A stretch of DNA of 64,000 nucleotides from Flavobacterium sp. GSB-24 (GTDB lineage: Bacteria > Bacteroidota > Bacteroidia > Flavobacteriales > Flavobacteriaceae): NCBI RefSeq assembly GCF_027924665.1, contig NZ_AP027043.1, positions 4,650,001 through 4,714,000 on the forward strand. Reading direction: 5' to 3'. Position 1 is the first letter of the stretch; each line of letters starts with the position of its first letter. The notes under the pieces are model-generated. The model was not told the origin of the DNA, made no database searches, and worked only from the letters and a program-made list of their open reading frames with translations. This document shows positions 45,067 to 56,022 of this stretch, piece after piece. The position numbers and the translations under genes were made by a program.

Positions 45067-47133
45067 TTAAATTAATTTCTTCAAACTCTCATAAACAGAT
45101 AATTCTACATCTGCATGATCTTTTGTGTTGCATTGTTCTATTAAACCTTTTAAATCTGCTGTCTTTAATGTCGATTTATTATCTAAAACCAATAATAATT
45201 CTTGTGACGCATCATTTAATTTTTTTGACAAAGGCAGTAATGGCTGTATCAATGGAGCATTTGCACTTAGTTTTGTTAACTCTTGATGTACTGCAATCCA
45301 TTTTGTGAAATAGGCTGCTACTTTAGCTTTATTATCTGCCGATTTATTTGCTAAATATTGATTTACAGCCGCGTTAAATCCTAAAGCATCTTTGGCATCT
45401 GGTCCGCATGCATCTGCAAATAAGGTAAATGGAGAATACATTTGATATTCCGTTCCGCCTTTGTTACGTGTATATCCTTTTAGTGGTTCAGTAACATTTG
45501 AAAATTCTTCAAGCGCTTTAATATCTTGATTATTGGCAATATTTCTTAAAATCACATCTTTATTTCGAATATGTGTAAGCCCTAATTCTTCCAATCTGAA
45601 AGAAACCGATTCTAAACGTTTACGCATATTCTCTACATCGGCAACATCTTCTGCGGACCAAAGTCTTTCTGCAATTGCAGCTGTTCTTGGCCAAAGTCTA
45701 GAGTCTATTGTTGTAGAGGTTACTAATTCTGTCCACATTGTTGCTTCTCCGCCAAGGATTCTAGCCTTTTCTTCTGCGGTTAAATTCGCTCCTTTTGGCA
45801 TCGGATCATTTAAATAATGACTAGCAATTGGATACATCAAATCGATATAATACCCATTTGATAAAACTGTTTTATAACCTTTTTTTACCGCGTCTACCAA
45901 AGACTGGCCGGCCGCCATTCCTTCGTTTGGACCTCTCCATGAATGTACAATAGCTTCTTTAGATAAATCTTTGGTTAAAATTTCTTCCCATCCCATTAAC
46001 TGTTTTCCGTGTTTCTTTAACATTGGAGCCAGCTGCATCGTGAAATAAGTTTGTAACTCGTGATTGGTTTTTAAGTTGTGTTTCTTTTTAAATTCTTGAA
46101 TTTTAGGGTTTGCATCCCAATCTTTTCCTTCGTTTTCATCTCCTCCAATGTGGAAATAAGCTCCAGGAAATAACGGACAAACCTCATCAAAAACTTCACT
46201 TAGAAGTTGATATGTTTTAGGATTTGAAGGATCTAACGTAGGCGAAAAAATACCAGCATTTCTTTCAATTCCATAGGTAGCGATTGCTGTACCTTGAATA
46301 TTTTTTTCGGATGTTCCTCCTGTCAAAGTAATTACTTTACTTCCTATTTCTGGATAAGCTGTTAAAATTGCTGATCCGTGACCTGGGACATCTATTTCTG
46401 GAACTATTAAAATACCACGCTCATCTGCGTATTTTACGATATTTTTAATTTCCTCTTGTGTGTAATAAAGTCCATCCGAAGCTAATTCGGTAAACTTTGG
46501 GTGTTTTTTCATTTCGATTCTCCAGCCTTGATCATCAACCAAATGCCAATGAAAAACATTCATTTTCATAGCTGCCAAAGCATCAATATTTCTTTTGATA
46601 ACATCAATTGGCTGAAAATGTCTTGAAGCATCAATCATTAAGCCTCTCCATGTAAATCTTGGAAAATCTGAAATTTTTGAAGCTGGAAAATAAAATGAGG
46701 TCGAATTATTTTGAAGTATTTGCAATAATGTCTCAAGTCCATGCAAAGCTCCTAAATCACTCGAAGCATTTAAAATAATTTTATTCGAAGCAATATCTAA
46801 ATGATAACTTTCATCTTCATATAAACCAATTTTACCATTTTTTGTACAATTGATCTGCAATTCTGCATTCGGAACTTCATTTAATTTGGAAATAAAACCT
46901 TGTTCAAAAAATATACCTGTTCTACCATCTAAACGGCGCAAAAAACGAGTTACTCCACCAAAAATTCTTGGATTTGGATTACCAGTAATGTTTACTTTAA
47001 AATTTTTAGTTAAATTAAAATTACCTTCATTAATAACAAAGTTCTGAGGCCAAGGCATAAGATTGAGCTGCTCTTTCTGAATTTGAGCACCTGCAGATAT
47101 ACCTGCAAATAATAGTACAAATAGATATTTCAT
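45067..47133 (-). CDS. GH20 beta-N-acetylhexosaminidase
   Basis: A 688-residue exported enzyme. The signal peptide is MKYLFVLLFAGISAGAQ. An N-terminal GH20b-like domain covers about 25-150, then a TIM barrel (FTWRGLMIDASRHFQPIDVIKRNIDALAAMKMN, HWHLVDDQGWRIEMKKHP). The catalytic pair is Asp332-Glu333 in HIGGDE. A C-terminal helical region ends the chain. It cleaves terminal GlcNAc from chito-oligosaccharides, probably in the periplasm after SusCD import; there is no T9SS domain. It lies between nagB-PIG-L and chiA on the same strand. Confidence 0.96.
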   Translation of the reverse strand: MKYLFVLLFAGISAGAQIQKEQLNLMPWPQNFVINEGNFNLTKNFKVNITGNPNPRIFGGVTRFLRRLDGRTGIFFEQGFISKLNEVPNAELQINCTKNGKIGLYEDESYHLDIASNKIILNASSDLGALHGLETLLQILQNNSTSFYFPASKISDFPRFTWRGLMIDASRHFQPIDVIKRNIDALAAMKMNVFHWHLVDDQGWRIEMKKHPKFTELASDGLYYTQEEIKNIVKYADERGILIVPEIDVPGHGSAILTAYPEIGSKVITLTGGTSEKNIQGTAIATYGIERNAGIFSPTLDPSNPKTYQLLSEVFDEVCPLFPGAYFHIGGDENEGKDWDANPKIQEFKKKHNLKTNHELQTYFTMQLAPMLKKHGKQLMGWEEILTKDLSKEAIVHSWRGPNEGMAAGQSLVDAVKKGYKTVLSNGYYIDLMYPIASHYLNDPMPKGANLTAEEKARILGGEATMWTELVTSTTIDSRLWPRTAAIAERLWSAEDVADVENMRKRLESVSFRLEELGLTHIRNKDVILRNIANNQDIKALEEFSNVTEPLKGYTRNKGGTEYQMYSPFTLFADACGPDAKDALGFNAAVNQYLANKSADNKAKVAAYFTKWIAVHQELTKLSANAPLIQPLLPLSKKLNDASQELLLVLDNKSTLKTADLKGLIEQCNTKDHADVELSVYESLKKLI

Positions 47134-47283
47134 TTTTCTTTTTTTTGGTTTGGATAGTTTTTAAGTATCCTAAATTTATTAAAAAAACAAAACTCAGAGA
47201 GATTTCTGCATTACCTCACTTTTGCGATGAGACCAATCTGAATTTTGTTATTTGATTCATTTTTAAATGAATCGGAAAAAATT

Positions 47284-49221
47284 TTAGTAATCAAAACGTT
47301 TAAAAGCTTCTATTGCCTCATATTCAGCCAAACCTAATTCATCATATAATATGGCTGTATTTTTGTTTCGATCTTCTGCTCTAACCCAGAATTCCCTAGA
47401 ATCATTTCCTTGAAACATAACCCTGTCTTTTTGAGACTGATGGTATAAAATCGCATGACGTTTTAATAAAACTTCAGAAGGGCTTAAAGGAACAGCCATG
47501 TCAATTTCATGAATATCCCATTCGTGCCAAGCTCCTCTGTAAAGCCATAGCCAACAATCGTCCATGTAAGGCTCATGTTTAAGTTCTTTTAATGCAGCGA
47601 ATATCGCATTTAAGCACACCTCATGAGTTCCGTGTGGATCTGCAAGATCTCCAGCAGCGAAAACTTGATGTGGTTTTATTTTAGCAATAATATCTTTTAC
47701 AATGGCAATATCTTCTGGACCTAATGGATTTTTCTTAACCTGTCCAGTTTCATAAAAAGGAAGATCTAAAAAGTGTGTATTCTCATCTTTCAACCCAATA
47801 TATCTTGTTGCAGCATAAGATTCTCTTCTTCGAATAAGTCCTTTTAATTTTCTAACTTCAAGAGAATCAATTTGATTTTCTGATTTATTGTTTAGAAATT
47901 TAATTACTTCTTTAAAATTGATATCAGATTCACCTTTACCAATAAAATCACTGGCAACTTCTGCAAATTTTAATGCTTCGTCATCTGTAACGGCAATATT
48001 TCCTGAAGTTTGGTAAACCACATGAACATCGTGACCTTGCTTGATTAATTTTGAAAATGTTCCTCCCATAGAAATAACATCATCATCGGGGTGCGGGCTA
48101 AAGAGAATTATTCTCTTTTTTGCAGGATTTGCTCTTTCGGGACGATGCGAATCATCTGTGTTTGGTTTTCCTCCAGGCCATCCAGTAATAGTGTGCTGCA
48201 AAATATTAAACATATTAATGTTCATATCATAAGCAGAACCTTCCTGTGCCAAAAGATCAGACATTCCGTTATTGTTGTAATCACGGTCAGTCAATTTTAA
48301 AATAGATTGTTTTGTTTTTTGACACAACCAAACAATTGCTTTACTTTTTAATTCAGGTGTCCAAAGGCATTCTCCAACTAACCAAGGCGTCTTGAAACGG
48401 GTTAATTCTGAAGCTGCAGACTGATCTAAAACGAAAGTTGCGTTTGGATGATTTTGTAAAAATGTTGCTGGAACCTCTGAGCTGATATCTCCTTGAATAG
48501 TTCTCTTAATGATATCGGCTTTGTTCTGTCCCCATGCCATCAAAACAATACGTTTTGATCTCATAATGGTTGAAACTCCCATTGTAATGGCACGTTTTGG
48601 TACATTATCAATACCATTAAAAGCTGATGAAGCATCTACTCTCGTGATATGATCCAGTGTAATAATTCGGGTTCCAGAATTGATATGCGAACCCGGCTCA
48701 TTAAAACCAACATGCCCTGTACGTCCAATTCCTAATAGTTGGAAATCAAGACCGCCTGCATTTTTAATATTCATTTCATAATCGATACAATATTGATTGA
48801 TTTCGTCAATTCCTACTGTACCGTCTGGAATATTAATATTCTCGGGTTTGATATCAATATGATTAAAAAGATGCTGATGCATGAAATAGTGATAGCTCTG
48901 ATTATTCTCTTTAGTCATCGGATAATATTCATCCAAATTAAAAGTAATTACATTGCTAAAACTTAGTCCTTCTTCTCTGTGCATTCTCACTAGTTCCTCA
49001 TAAACTTTAATAGGCGAAGAACCTGTAGCAAGACCTAAAACACAAGATTTATTTTTTTCTTGTTTAGATCTAATTAGCTGCGCAATTTCCTGTGCCACAA
49101 TTACAGAAGCTTCTATTGAGCCTTTGAAAATTTCGTTATGAATTTTCTCAAATCGAGTTTCCTCAAATTTTCCCGCGCTTTTGTAACTGATATCAGGTTT
49201 TATTTCTAAAGCACTTTTCAT
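47284..49221 (-). CDS. nagB: NagB-PIG-L fusion: glucosamine-6-phosphate deaminase with deacetylase-like domain
   Basis: A 645-residue cytoplasmic fusion. Residues about 30-310 are a NagB domain: GLATGSSPIKVYEEL (54-77 region), NLDEYYP with Asp97 (E. coli Asp72), and GIGRTGHVGFNEPGS. In that loop E. coli Asp141 is replaced by Thr168, while His170 and Glu175 are kept. Residues about 370-640 are a PIG-L/LmbE zinc deacetylase domain with HPDDD (377-381) and the paired His530/His533 in DPHGTH. NagB turns GlcN-6-P into fructose-6-P and ammonia. PIG-L enzymes remove acetyl from GlcNAc groups. No nagA is nearby, so the fusion could do both deacetylation and deamination (inference). Long forms like this are widespread in Bacteroidota. 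Confidence 0.9.
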   Translation of the reverse strand: MKSALEIKPDISYKSAGKFEETRFEKIHNEIFKGSIEASVIVAQEIAQLIRSKQEKNKSCVLGLATGSSPIKVYEELVRMHREEGLSFSNVITFNLDEYYPMTKENNQSYHYFMHQHLFNHIDIKPENINIPDGTVGIDEINQYCIDYEMNIKNAGGLDFQLLGIGRTGHVGFNEPGSHINSGTRIITLDHITRVDASSAFNGIDNVPKRAITMGVSTIMRSKRIVLMAWGQNKADIIKRTIQGDISSEVPATFLQNHPNATFVLDQSAASELTRFKTPWLVGECLWTPELKSKAIVWLCQKTKQSILKLTDRDYNNNGMSDLLAQEGSAYDMNINMFNILQHTITGWPGGKPNTDDSHRPERANPAKKRIILFSPHPDDDVISMGGTFSKLIKQGHDVHVVYQTSGNIAVTDDEALKFAEVASDFIGKGESDINFKEVIKFLNNKSENQIDSLEVRKLKGLIRRRESYAATRYIGLKDENTHFLDLPFYETGQVKKNPLGPEDIAIVKDIIAKIKPHQVFAAGDLADPHGTHEVCLNAIFAALKELKHEPYMDDCWLWLYRGAWHEWDIHEIDMAVPLSPSEVLLKRHAILYHQSQKDRVMFQGNDSREFWVRAEDRNKNTAILYDELGLAEYEAIEAFKRFDY

Positions 49222-49327
49222 TTCTTTTCTTTTTTTGTAGTAATTACCATTTTGGTTTTAAGAATGGTATAGACAACTTTCGCCGCCTATACCATACTAC
49301 TAACCAAACTCAATATCTTTGTTTTTT

Positions 49328-50893
49328 TTAGAAGTTTGCTTTATCAACATCCCACCAAAGTCTTGTAGCTCCATTATCTGGACCGCCAAGTTTACTTAAA
49401 CCAGATTCGATACCTTCTTTATTATTGTTAATTTCTGATTGTGAAAAACCTAATCTACGAACTCCTAATTCAGTGCTTATTAAACCACCACTTTTATTAT
49501 TGGTAATTCTAAACAATTTTGGATAACCAGTTCTTCTGAATTCTGACCAGGCTTCCTGACCATCAGGATAAGTCGCAATCCATTTTTGAGTAATAATTTT
49601 CTCAAGATTTTCCTCATTAGTTGCTCCCCACGCGACAGTAACTTTAGAAACAGCTGCTGCGTTGTTGGCTGCATTAAGCGGATCAACATAATCTTTAGGT
49701 TTTTTAGTATTGTCTGCAATATAAGCAGCTGCTCCTTCAACACCATTTTGGTCAAAAGATGCTTTTATACCAGCTTCATATAAATCTTTAGCAGTTCCTC
49801 CCATGTTCCAACCTCTTAAAGCACCTTCAGCTCTTAAGAAATAAACTTCAGATGTTGACATCCATGTAATTTCTCCTGTTTTAGTTCTTGAGGCAGTTTT
49901 AGAAAATTTACCATAAGTCGTTCCTGTTGGATAAACAATACCTGTTCTAACTCCTTTGTATTCTCCTGGAGTAACTTCAGAAGTCTCCCAATATTTAGCC
50001 ATACGAGGATCTTCATACCCGCCTAAAATAGACTCCATATCCGCTCCCATAAATAAACCAGCCCAAGCGTGGCTCATTACATCGATCACATTTAAATCTA
50101 CTGGAGACTTAACTTTCATAAGATCTGCAACCGTTGTGAAAACACCAATAGGATTATTTACTGCTTTTTCTGCTTCTGTTTTTGCTAGTGCAGGATCTAC
50201 TTTTGAGATACGCATTGCCATTCTTAAACGAAGAGAATTCGCATATTTTACCCATTTCTCATAGCTTCCTTCGTAAGTAGATAAATCTGTTTCATCAAAC
50301 GATGTTTTTTCATTAGCCGCAATTCTTTTAGACAATTCCGCAACTGCGAAATCCAGATCTTTAAACATCTGAGTGTAAATTTCCTGCTGAGAATCGTATG
50401 TCGCTACTTCACTTCCAAATTTAGAGTAAACTGCAGGTCCATACATATCCGTAATTCTCTGCATTGTAGCCGCTTTAAATATTAAAGACCATGCATAAAA
50501 CTGATCAAATTTACCTTTAGATCTTTGCTCTACTTTGTATAAATATGCAATAATGTTTACATAAGCATCGTCCCAAGCATAACTGTTCCATCCAACATTT
50601 AGAGCATAATCATGATTATTAAATGCTCCAAAAGGAACTGGTGTAGTCATATAACCAGACCAACCATCTGCCTGCAAACTTTGCTGCAATTGATATTGCC
50701 AAGTTACATCACAAATATACATTCTGTTAAAAGCAGGTTTAAACAAGCTTTTTATACTATTATAATCTTGATCTAATTGCTCTGTTGTAGCCCCAGTGGG
50801 ATTTGTATTAATCTCCTCAAAATTATCTGTACAACCTACAGCTGCTAGTAAAGAGAAGCAAATTGCTGTTTTTTTAAATTTATTTAGTGTCAT
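49328..50893 (-). CDS. SusD-like chito-oligosaccharide-binding lipoprotein
   Basis: A 521-residue surface lipoprotein of the SusD/RagB type (SusD-like 2 group). The signal MTLNKFKKTAICFSLLAAVGC gives lipobox Cys21, followed by TDNFEEINTNPTGATTEQL, the usual start. Tryptophan- and tyrosine-rich TPR-like helices follow (YQLQQSLQADGWSGYM). It starts 10 bp after the SusC gene, forming the SusCD pair that captures and imports oligosaccharide. The locus context says chitin fragments. Confidence 0.95.
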   Translation of the reverse strand: MTLNKFKKTAICFSLLAAVGCTDNFEEINTNPTGATTEQLDQDYNSIKSLFKPAFNRMYICDVTWQYQLQQSLQADGWSGYMTTPVPFGAFNNHDYALNVGWNSYAWDDAYVNIIAYLYKVEQRSKGKFDQFYAWSLIFKAATMQRITDMYGPAVYSKFGSEVATYDSQQEIYTQMFKDLDFAVAELSKRIAANEKTSFDETDLSTYEGSYEKWVKYANSLRLRMAMRISKVDPALAKTEAEKAVNNPIGVFTTVADLMKVKSPVDLNVIDVMSHAWAGLFMGADMESILGGYEDPRMAKYWETSEVTPGEYKGVRTGIVYPTGTTYGKFSKTASRTKTGEITWMSTSEVYFLRAEGALRGWNMGGTAKDLYEAGIKASFDQNGVEGAAAYIADNTKKPKDYVDPLNAANNAAAVSKVTVAWGATNEENLEKIITQKWIATYPDGQEAWSEFRRTGYPKLFRITNNKSGGLISTELGVRRLGFSQSEINNNKEGIESGLSKLGGPDNGATRLWWDVDKANF

Positions 50894-50903
50894 GATAGTA
50901 AGA

Positions 50904-53900
50904 TTAGAATGTTATGTTTAAATTAAGACCGATGTTTCTTGTTGATGGCATTCCAAAAACATCAACACCTTGTAATCCTTCTCCTGTACTAAGCGCCACA
51001 TTTGGATCAAAAGGAGCTTTTTTGTAAATAAAGAATAAGTTTCTTGCAATCAACGAGATTGATGCAGATTGAACAAATGGAATTTTAGATTTGTTAAAAG
51101 TATAACCAATAGAAACCTCTCTTACGTTTACATTTGTAGCGTCATAAATATATTCTCCACTTACTCCATTTCTTCCTCCAACTGTATTGTAATATTCTTT
51201 TGCATCCATTGTAATTACAGGCGTAGTTCCGTCACTAGCTCTAACTCCATTAATTTTAACTCCTCCAGCGTTTCTCGCATCTCCAGAAGCTTTAGAAACT
51301 CCATTTTGATCATTTATAGCTTGAGTTAAACTTAAAACTTCTCCTCCAAAACGTCCATCTATTAAAATGTTTGCTGTAAACGCTCCGATCTTAAAAGTAT
51401 TAGACCATCCTAACATAAAATCAGGATTTGCGTTACCAAGTTCTTCCCAGTCAGTTCTTTGAATTGTATTATCATCATTAACTAAGATTCTTCCTTGAGC
51501 ATCTTTTTTAAAGTTATATCCTTCGATTACTCCAAATGGTCTTCCTTCAACTAGTGAATATCTGTAACTATTAGAACCTGGATCAGTTAAAACAATTCTT
51601 CCTTCTGCATTTTGAGCAGGGATATCGTTTACTTTACTCTTATTTTGAGAATAGTTGATTCTTGATTCCCAATTAAATTTCTCTCCTCTAATGATGTCAG
51701 CAAATAATACTACCTCAAATCCTTTGTTTGAAATGCTTCCTGCATTTATAGCATAATTAGTGTATCCATTCTCGTTTGTAGATTCTGCAGGAACTAACAT
51801 ATATTGATTTTTCGTTTCTGAATTGTAATATGATAATTCAAAACCAAATCTATTATTAAACATTCTCCATTCTGTACCAACCTCAACTTCTGATTTCAAT
51901 TCTGGTTTTAATGTAGTACCAGGTCTTGGTCCAGCTGGTGGATTAATAGGTGTTCCTGCTACGATTGAATATGTCGGATTAGTGATAAAAGCAGCAATAT
52001 CATTACCTACTTGAGCATATGTTGCACGAACTTTTCCATAGTTAATGAATTCTGGCATTGTAGCCATTTCACTTAAGATAGCTGTCGCACCAACAGATGG
52101 GTAAAAATAACTTGCATCATTTGTATTTACTAAAGTTGATGACCAGTCATTTCTTCCTGCTACGTCTAAGAACAAGTAATCTTTATAACCAAATGTTGCA
52201 GCAGCGAATAATGACTGAACTTCTCTTTGATAAGCAGTTTGAACGTTTCCATTATTATTTACGAAGTTTCCTAACGTGAATATATTTGCGTTTGCTAATC
52301 CTCCACCAATTCCGGAGTCAAGAACTACACCAGCACTTTTACCATTATTGATACTTGTACCAAGGGTCGCATTTAAAGAAAAATTATCAGATAATTTGGT
52401 ATTTACTAAAGCCAATAAATCAGCATAGTTTTGAGTTGTAATTAATGTAGAATTAATATATCTTCCTTTAGGATGTACTAATGATGAAGCAGAAGTTGCA
52501 AACATGCGTTTTTGGAAATTACTTTCATTTCTATTATAACTATATCTAGAAGTCAAATGCAACCAATCATTGATTTTATAATCTAAAGCAATAGCCCCGT
52601 TAAAGAAATTGTTATAATCAACAGATTTTTGTTTATTAATCTGCCAATATGGGTTTTCATTGCTTTCATTAATTTGTGCAGTTTCAAAGCCTGGATAATT
52701 TTGAGCCATCCAGTTTTTCGATGGATCATAAACTTCATAGTTTTTCAAATCATTAAGACTGAAAGCTCTTGGATGTGAATAAACACCACTGATTGGATTA
52801 AAGTATAATCCGTTAACAGGTCTGTTATCAATAGTTTGATTAACATAATTACCTGTAACAGCAACATTTAATCTATCATCGAAAAATTTACCTGATTGAC
52901 GAATACCAAAATTGTTCTTCTTCAAATGATTTCCTGGAACAATTCCTGAAGCATCAGTATTAGCATAAGTTAAACTTGTAGCAGAACCTTCAGAGGCTTT
53001 GGAAAAAGCCATAGAAGTAATTTGTGTAACTCCCGTTTCAAAGAAATCTTTTATATCACCTTCAACTTTTTGTTTAGCTCCCCAAGATCTTGAATCCCCA
53101 GGGTCTGAAGTATAATCTGATTGAAATTTAGGTAAGTATGCTGCAGAATCAAATGTAGTAACTGAATTTACATTAAAAGTTTCACTTCCAACTTTTCCTT
53201 TTTTAGAAGAAAGTAAAATTACACCATTAGCTCCTTGAGAACCATACAATACAGATGCAGCAGCTCCTTTTAGAACTGTCATTCCTTCATAATCGTCAGG
53301 ATTAATTAATGAGACAATATCTCCACCGTCACGGTTACCTCCTGCTAAATCACCAAATGTACCATTTGGCTGTGCCGCTCCAGAACTAACCAATGGAATA
53401 CCATCTATTACATATAATGGCTGGTTATTTACAAATGAAGAATTACCACGAATTACAACTTTTGTTGAACCTCCAGCTCCAGAAGAACTTTTAGTTACTG
53501 CAACACCAGCAATTTTACCAGCTACAGTATTAATTAGATTGGCATCTTTAACACGAGTTAATTCTTCGCCTTTCAACTCTTGAGCTGCATATGCTAAAGA
53601 TTTTCTTGTCTTTTTAATACCTAAAGAAGTTACAACAACCTCGTTTAATGCATTTGAAGCTCCTTGAACCAACTTCACATTAATTGTCGCAGCGTCTCCT
53701 ACAACAATTGTCTGAGTTTCCAGCCCTACATAAGTAAAAACTAAGCTCTGACCTTTTTGAACTTCAATCGTGTACAATCCGTCAAAATCGGTGGTTGTTC
53801 CCTTTTGACCTCCTTGTACAGCAACAGAAGCCCCTGGTAATGGCATACCGTCAGAATCTGTAATCACACCCTTGACACTTTTTACTTGTGCAAGCGAAAC

Positions 53901-53945
53901 TTGCGCCGTAAAAACAATCATAAAGATTAAGAAAATTTTTTTCAT
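50904..53945 (-). CDS. SusC-like TonB-linked outer membrane transporter
   Basis: A 1013-residue SusC/RagA protein. Signal peptide (ends VSLAQ, about 1-20); N-terminal carboxypeptidase-like domain 22-105 ([21 protein letters not shown]); plug with [20 protein letters not shown]-type region and the characteristic [29 protein letters not shown]; barrel ending [10 protein letters not shown]. With SusD it takes up chito-oligosaccharides using TonB energy. It is first of the five-gene minus-strand chitin operon. Two operator-like repeats lie about 66-97 bp upstream of the start. Confidence 0.96.
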   Translation of the reverse strand: MKKIFLIFMIVFTAQVSLAQVKSVKGVITDSDGMPLPGASVAVQGGQKGTTTDFDGLYTIEVQKGQSLVFTYVGLETQTIVVGDAATINVKLVQGASNALNEVVVTSLGIKKTRKSLAYAAQELKGEELTRVKDANLINTVAGKIAGVAVTKSSSGAGGSTKVVIRGNSSFVNNQPLYVIDGIPLVSSGAAQPNGTFGDLAGGNRDGGDIVSLINPDDYEGMTVLKGAAASVLYGSQGANGVILLSSKKGKVGSETFNVNSVTTFDSAAYLPKFQSDYTSDPGDSRSWGAKQKVEGDIKDFFETGVTQITSMAFSKASEGSATSLTYANTDASGIVPGNHLKKNNFGIRQSGKFFDDRLNVAVTGNYVNQTIDNRPVNGLYFNPISGVYSHPRAFSLNDLKNYEVYDPSKNWMAQNYPGFETAQINESNENPYWQINKQKSVDYNNFFNGAIALDYKINDWLHLTSRYSYNRNESNFQKRMFATSASSLVHPKGRYINSTLITTQNYADLLALVNTKLSDNFSLNATLGTSINNGKSAGVVLDSGIGGGLANANIFTLGNFVNNNGNVQTAYQREVQSLFAAATFGYKDYLFLDVAGRNDWSSTLVNTNDASYFYPSVGATAILSEMATMPEFINYGKVRATYAQVGNDIAAFITNPTYSIVAGTPINPPAGPRPGTTLKPELKSEVEVGTEWRMFNNRFGFELSYYNSETKNQYMLVPAESTNENGYTNYAINAGSISNKGFEVVLFADIIRGEKFNWESRINYSQNKSKVNDIPAQNAEGRIVLTDPGSNSYRYSLVEGRPFGVIEGYNFKKDAQGRILVNDDNTIQRTDWEELGNANPDFMLGWSNTFKIGAFTANILIDGRFGGEVLSLTQAINDQNGVSKASGDARNAGGVKINGVRASDGTTPVITMDAKEYYNTVGGRNGVSGEYIYDATNVNVREVSIGYTFNKSKIPFVQSASISLIARNLFFIYKKAPFDPNVALSTGEGLQGVDVFGMPSTRNIGLNLNITF

Positions 53946-54010
53946 GTTTATTTTATTTTGTTAGTTATGAGGTAAAATTATTCTTAAGACATTGTTAAAA
54001 AAAATAAATT

Positions 54011-54042
54011 AAACCAACGACAACAAAATTTAAACCAACGAC
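54011..54042 (-). promoter_or_regulatory. Paired operator-like direct repeats upstream of susC
   Basis: On the minus strand GTCGTTGGTTTAAATTT is repeated as GTCGTTGGTTTAATTT, with starts 21 bp apart, exactly two DNA turns. This is the geometry of LytTR-domain sites (9-bp direct repeats with about 12-bp spacers), and a LytTR regulator gene is adjacent. A third copy lies before the transporter gene. Confidence 0.75.
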
Positions 54043-54219
54043 ATAAATCATTCAATAATACGCTTTACGAAAACGTTCTAATTAAAAAATAAAACACCAA
54101 TATCGTTTTTTTTCGAAATTTTATTCAAAAAAATTGTCGCTTTGCAGTTAATTGTTTAAAGTTGCACAATATTTCAGTATTGTTAAGAAAAACTAAAAAC
54201 ACAAATAACTTAAAACCAA

Positions 54220-55272
54220 TTGAAAGAAATTAGAAAAGTTAAATTTGATATTAAACTGCAAAATCATATTTGGTTTTGGGGAGTCTATTTTATATTAAAC
54301 TTTTTAAGATGGGGAGCTTACTTTAATGATTATCCGTACGCTTTCAAATCAAATTTGATTGAATTCTCATTGGTTATCCCTTTAGTATATTTGAATTTAT
54401 TTGTTTTGGTTCCAAAATATGTTCTTAAACAAAAATACATTCAATATACTGCATGGCTTTTAGTGAGTCTTTTTGGAATCTATTTATTAAAAACCGCCCT
54501 TACCTATTATATCATTTCCGAAAATATTTGGCCTGAAGCAAACAGAGAATACCATCCGTTTGAAATTAATCACATTGTAGCAGTTTGTATTGGTGAATTG
54601 TATGTTCTTGCAATGGCATCTTCTGTTTATCTTACTTTAACCTGGCTAAGAGAAAGAGAAAGAAACAGATCTTTACGGGAAAATCAATTTAAAATAAAAT
54701 TAAAATATCTTGAAAACCAGATTCAACCGCATTTTTTCTTTAATACTTTAAATAATTTATATGCACTTTCACTAGAATCTTCAAAAAAAGTTCCTGATGT
54801 AATTATCAAACTTTCGAACTTAATGGAATATGTTCTCTACGATGTAAAAGGAACTAAATTTGTTCCGTTAATAAAAGAGATCGATTATATTCAGAATTAT
54901 ATTGAAATCGAAAAACTTCGTTTTGAAAATGTTGAAGTAACCATAAATCTCGAATCGAATATCGAAGATGTTGTTGTACCACCGCTAATCTTTATTTCAC
55001 TAGTAGAAAATGCTTTTAAACATGGAGGCGTAAACAACAAAAATTTGAAGATTAAAATCAATTGTAAAGTGATCGACAACAAAATGCTCGATTTTGAAAT
55101 CTTAAATAATTTTGTAATTTCACAAAATCATAATCCGAAAAGAGGAATTGGTTTAGTAAACACAAAAAAGAGATTAAAACTCATTTACAGAAACAATTTT
55201 AGTCTTAAACATAAAACCAAACTAAATTTCTACATAATCAGATTACAAATACCTACTCAGAATGAAGATTAA
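54220..55272 (+). CDS. LytS-like sensor histidine kinase of the chitin locus
   Basis: A 350-residue kinase of the His_kinase/LytS type. Four hydrophobic segments occupy about residues 17-30, 48-65, 75-98 and 118-140 with no separate sensor domain. The cytoplasmic part has the H-box LENQIQPHFFFNTLNNLYAL (His171), followed by PLIFISLVENAFKHG and GIGLVNTKKRL. The apparent start is TTG (TTGAAAGAAATT); no ATG lies nearby. The stop overlaps the regulator gene by 11 bases. It is divergent from susC. The sensed signal is probably a chitin product or a membrane cue. Confidence 0.9.
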   Translation: MKEIRKVKFDIKLQNHIWFWGVYFILNFLRWGAYFNDYPYAFKSNLIEFSLVIPLVYLNLFVLVPKYVLKQKYIQYTAWLLVSLFGIYLLKTALTYYIISENIWPEANREYHPFEINHIVAVCIGELYVLAMASSVYLTLTWLRERERNRSLRENQFKIKLKYLENQIQPHFFFNTLNNLYALSLESSKKVPDVIIKLSNLMEYVLYDVKGTKFVPLIKEIDYIQNYIEIEKLRFENVEVTINLESNIEDVVVPPLIFISLVENAFKHGGVNNKNLKIKINCKVIDNKMLDFEILNNFVISQNHNPKRGIGLVNTKKRLKLIYRNNFSLKHKTKLNFYIIRLQIPTQNED

Positions 55273-55963
55273 ATGCGTGTTAATTGATGATGAGCCTTTA
55301 GCGATCAAAGTCCTGCAAAATTATTTCACCAATTTTACAGATTTTGAAGTTATAGCAACATTCAATAACTCTTTAGAGGCGCTCGATTTTATTAACAGTA
55401 CAGCTGTTGATGCCGTCTTTTTAGATATCAACATGCCTATGATGACAGGGTTTGAACTTATCAGCCTGATTGAAAGTAAAACCAAAGTTATCATTACAAC
55501 TGCTTTTAGAGAATTCGCCGCCGAAAGTTATGATTTAGATGTTTTAGATTATTTAGTAAAACCTATTCCGCTTCCGAGATTTATTAAATGCATCAATAAA
55601 ATTACTACCGAATACAATCTTAAAAACAATATTAAGGTTGAAACCACAAAAGGTGATTCTCATATTTTTATCAAAGTCGATAAAAAAATGATGAAAATTA
55701 ATATTGAAGAAATTTTATTTGTGGAAGGAATGAAGGAATATATAAAAGTGGTTACACCTGATAAAACCTATATTACACATAAATCTCTTACATCCTTGTC
55801 TGAAGAATTGCCCGCAGATCGTTTTCTCAGAATACATAAATCTTATGTAATTGCGCTAAACAAGGTAAAATCGATAGAGGGAAACCGTGTTCAAATACAA
55901 TCTTACAACATTCCAATAGGCAGAAATTACAGTAAAGAGGTCAAAAATAAAATTTTAGAGTAA
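55262..55963 (+). CDS. LytTR-family response regulator of the chitin locus
   Basis: A 233-residue regulator. The receiver (1-120) has IDDEP (8-12), phospho-acceptor Asp55 in VFLDINMPMMTGFEL, and LVKPIPLPRF. Residues about 135-233 form a LytTR DNA-binding domain (IFIKVDKKMMKINIEEILFVEGMKEYIKV, RIHKSYVIALNKVKSIEGNRV, IPIGRNY). It pairs with the overlapping LytS-like kinase. Probable binding sites (GTCGTTGGT) lie upstream of susC and the sugar transporter, the two transcription units that flank the pair. Confidence 0.93.
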   Translation: MKIKCVLIDDEPLAIKVLQNYFTNFTDFEVIATFNNSLEALDFINSTAVDAVFLDINMPMMTGFELISLIESKTKVIITTAFREFAAESYDLDVLDYLVKPIPLPRFIKCINKITTEYNLKNNIKVETTKGDSHIFIKVDKKMMKINIEEILFVEGMKEYIKVVTPDKTYITHKSLTSLSEELPADRFLRIHKSYVIALNKVKSIEGNRVQIQSYNIPIGRNYSKEVKNKILE

Positions 55964-56022
55964 ATATATTTATGAATTACATTTTCTAAATAGGTTAAAA
56001 TTAACACTTTGTTGAAAAAAGA

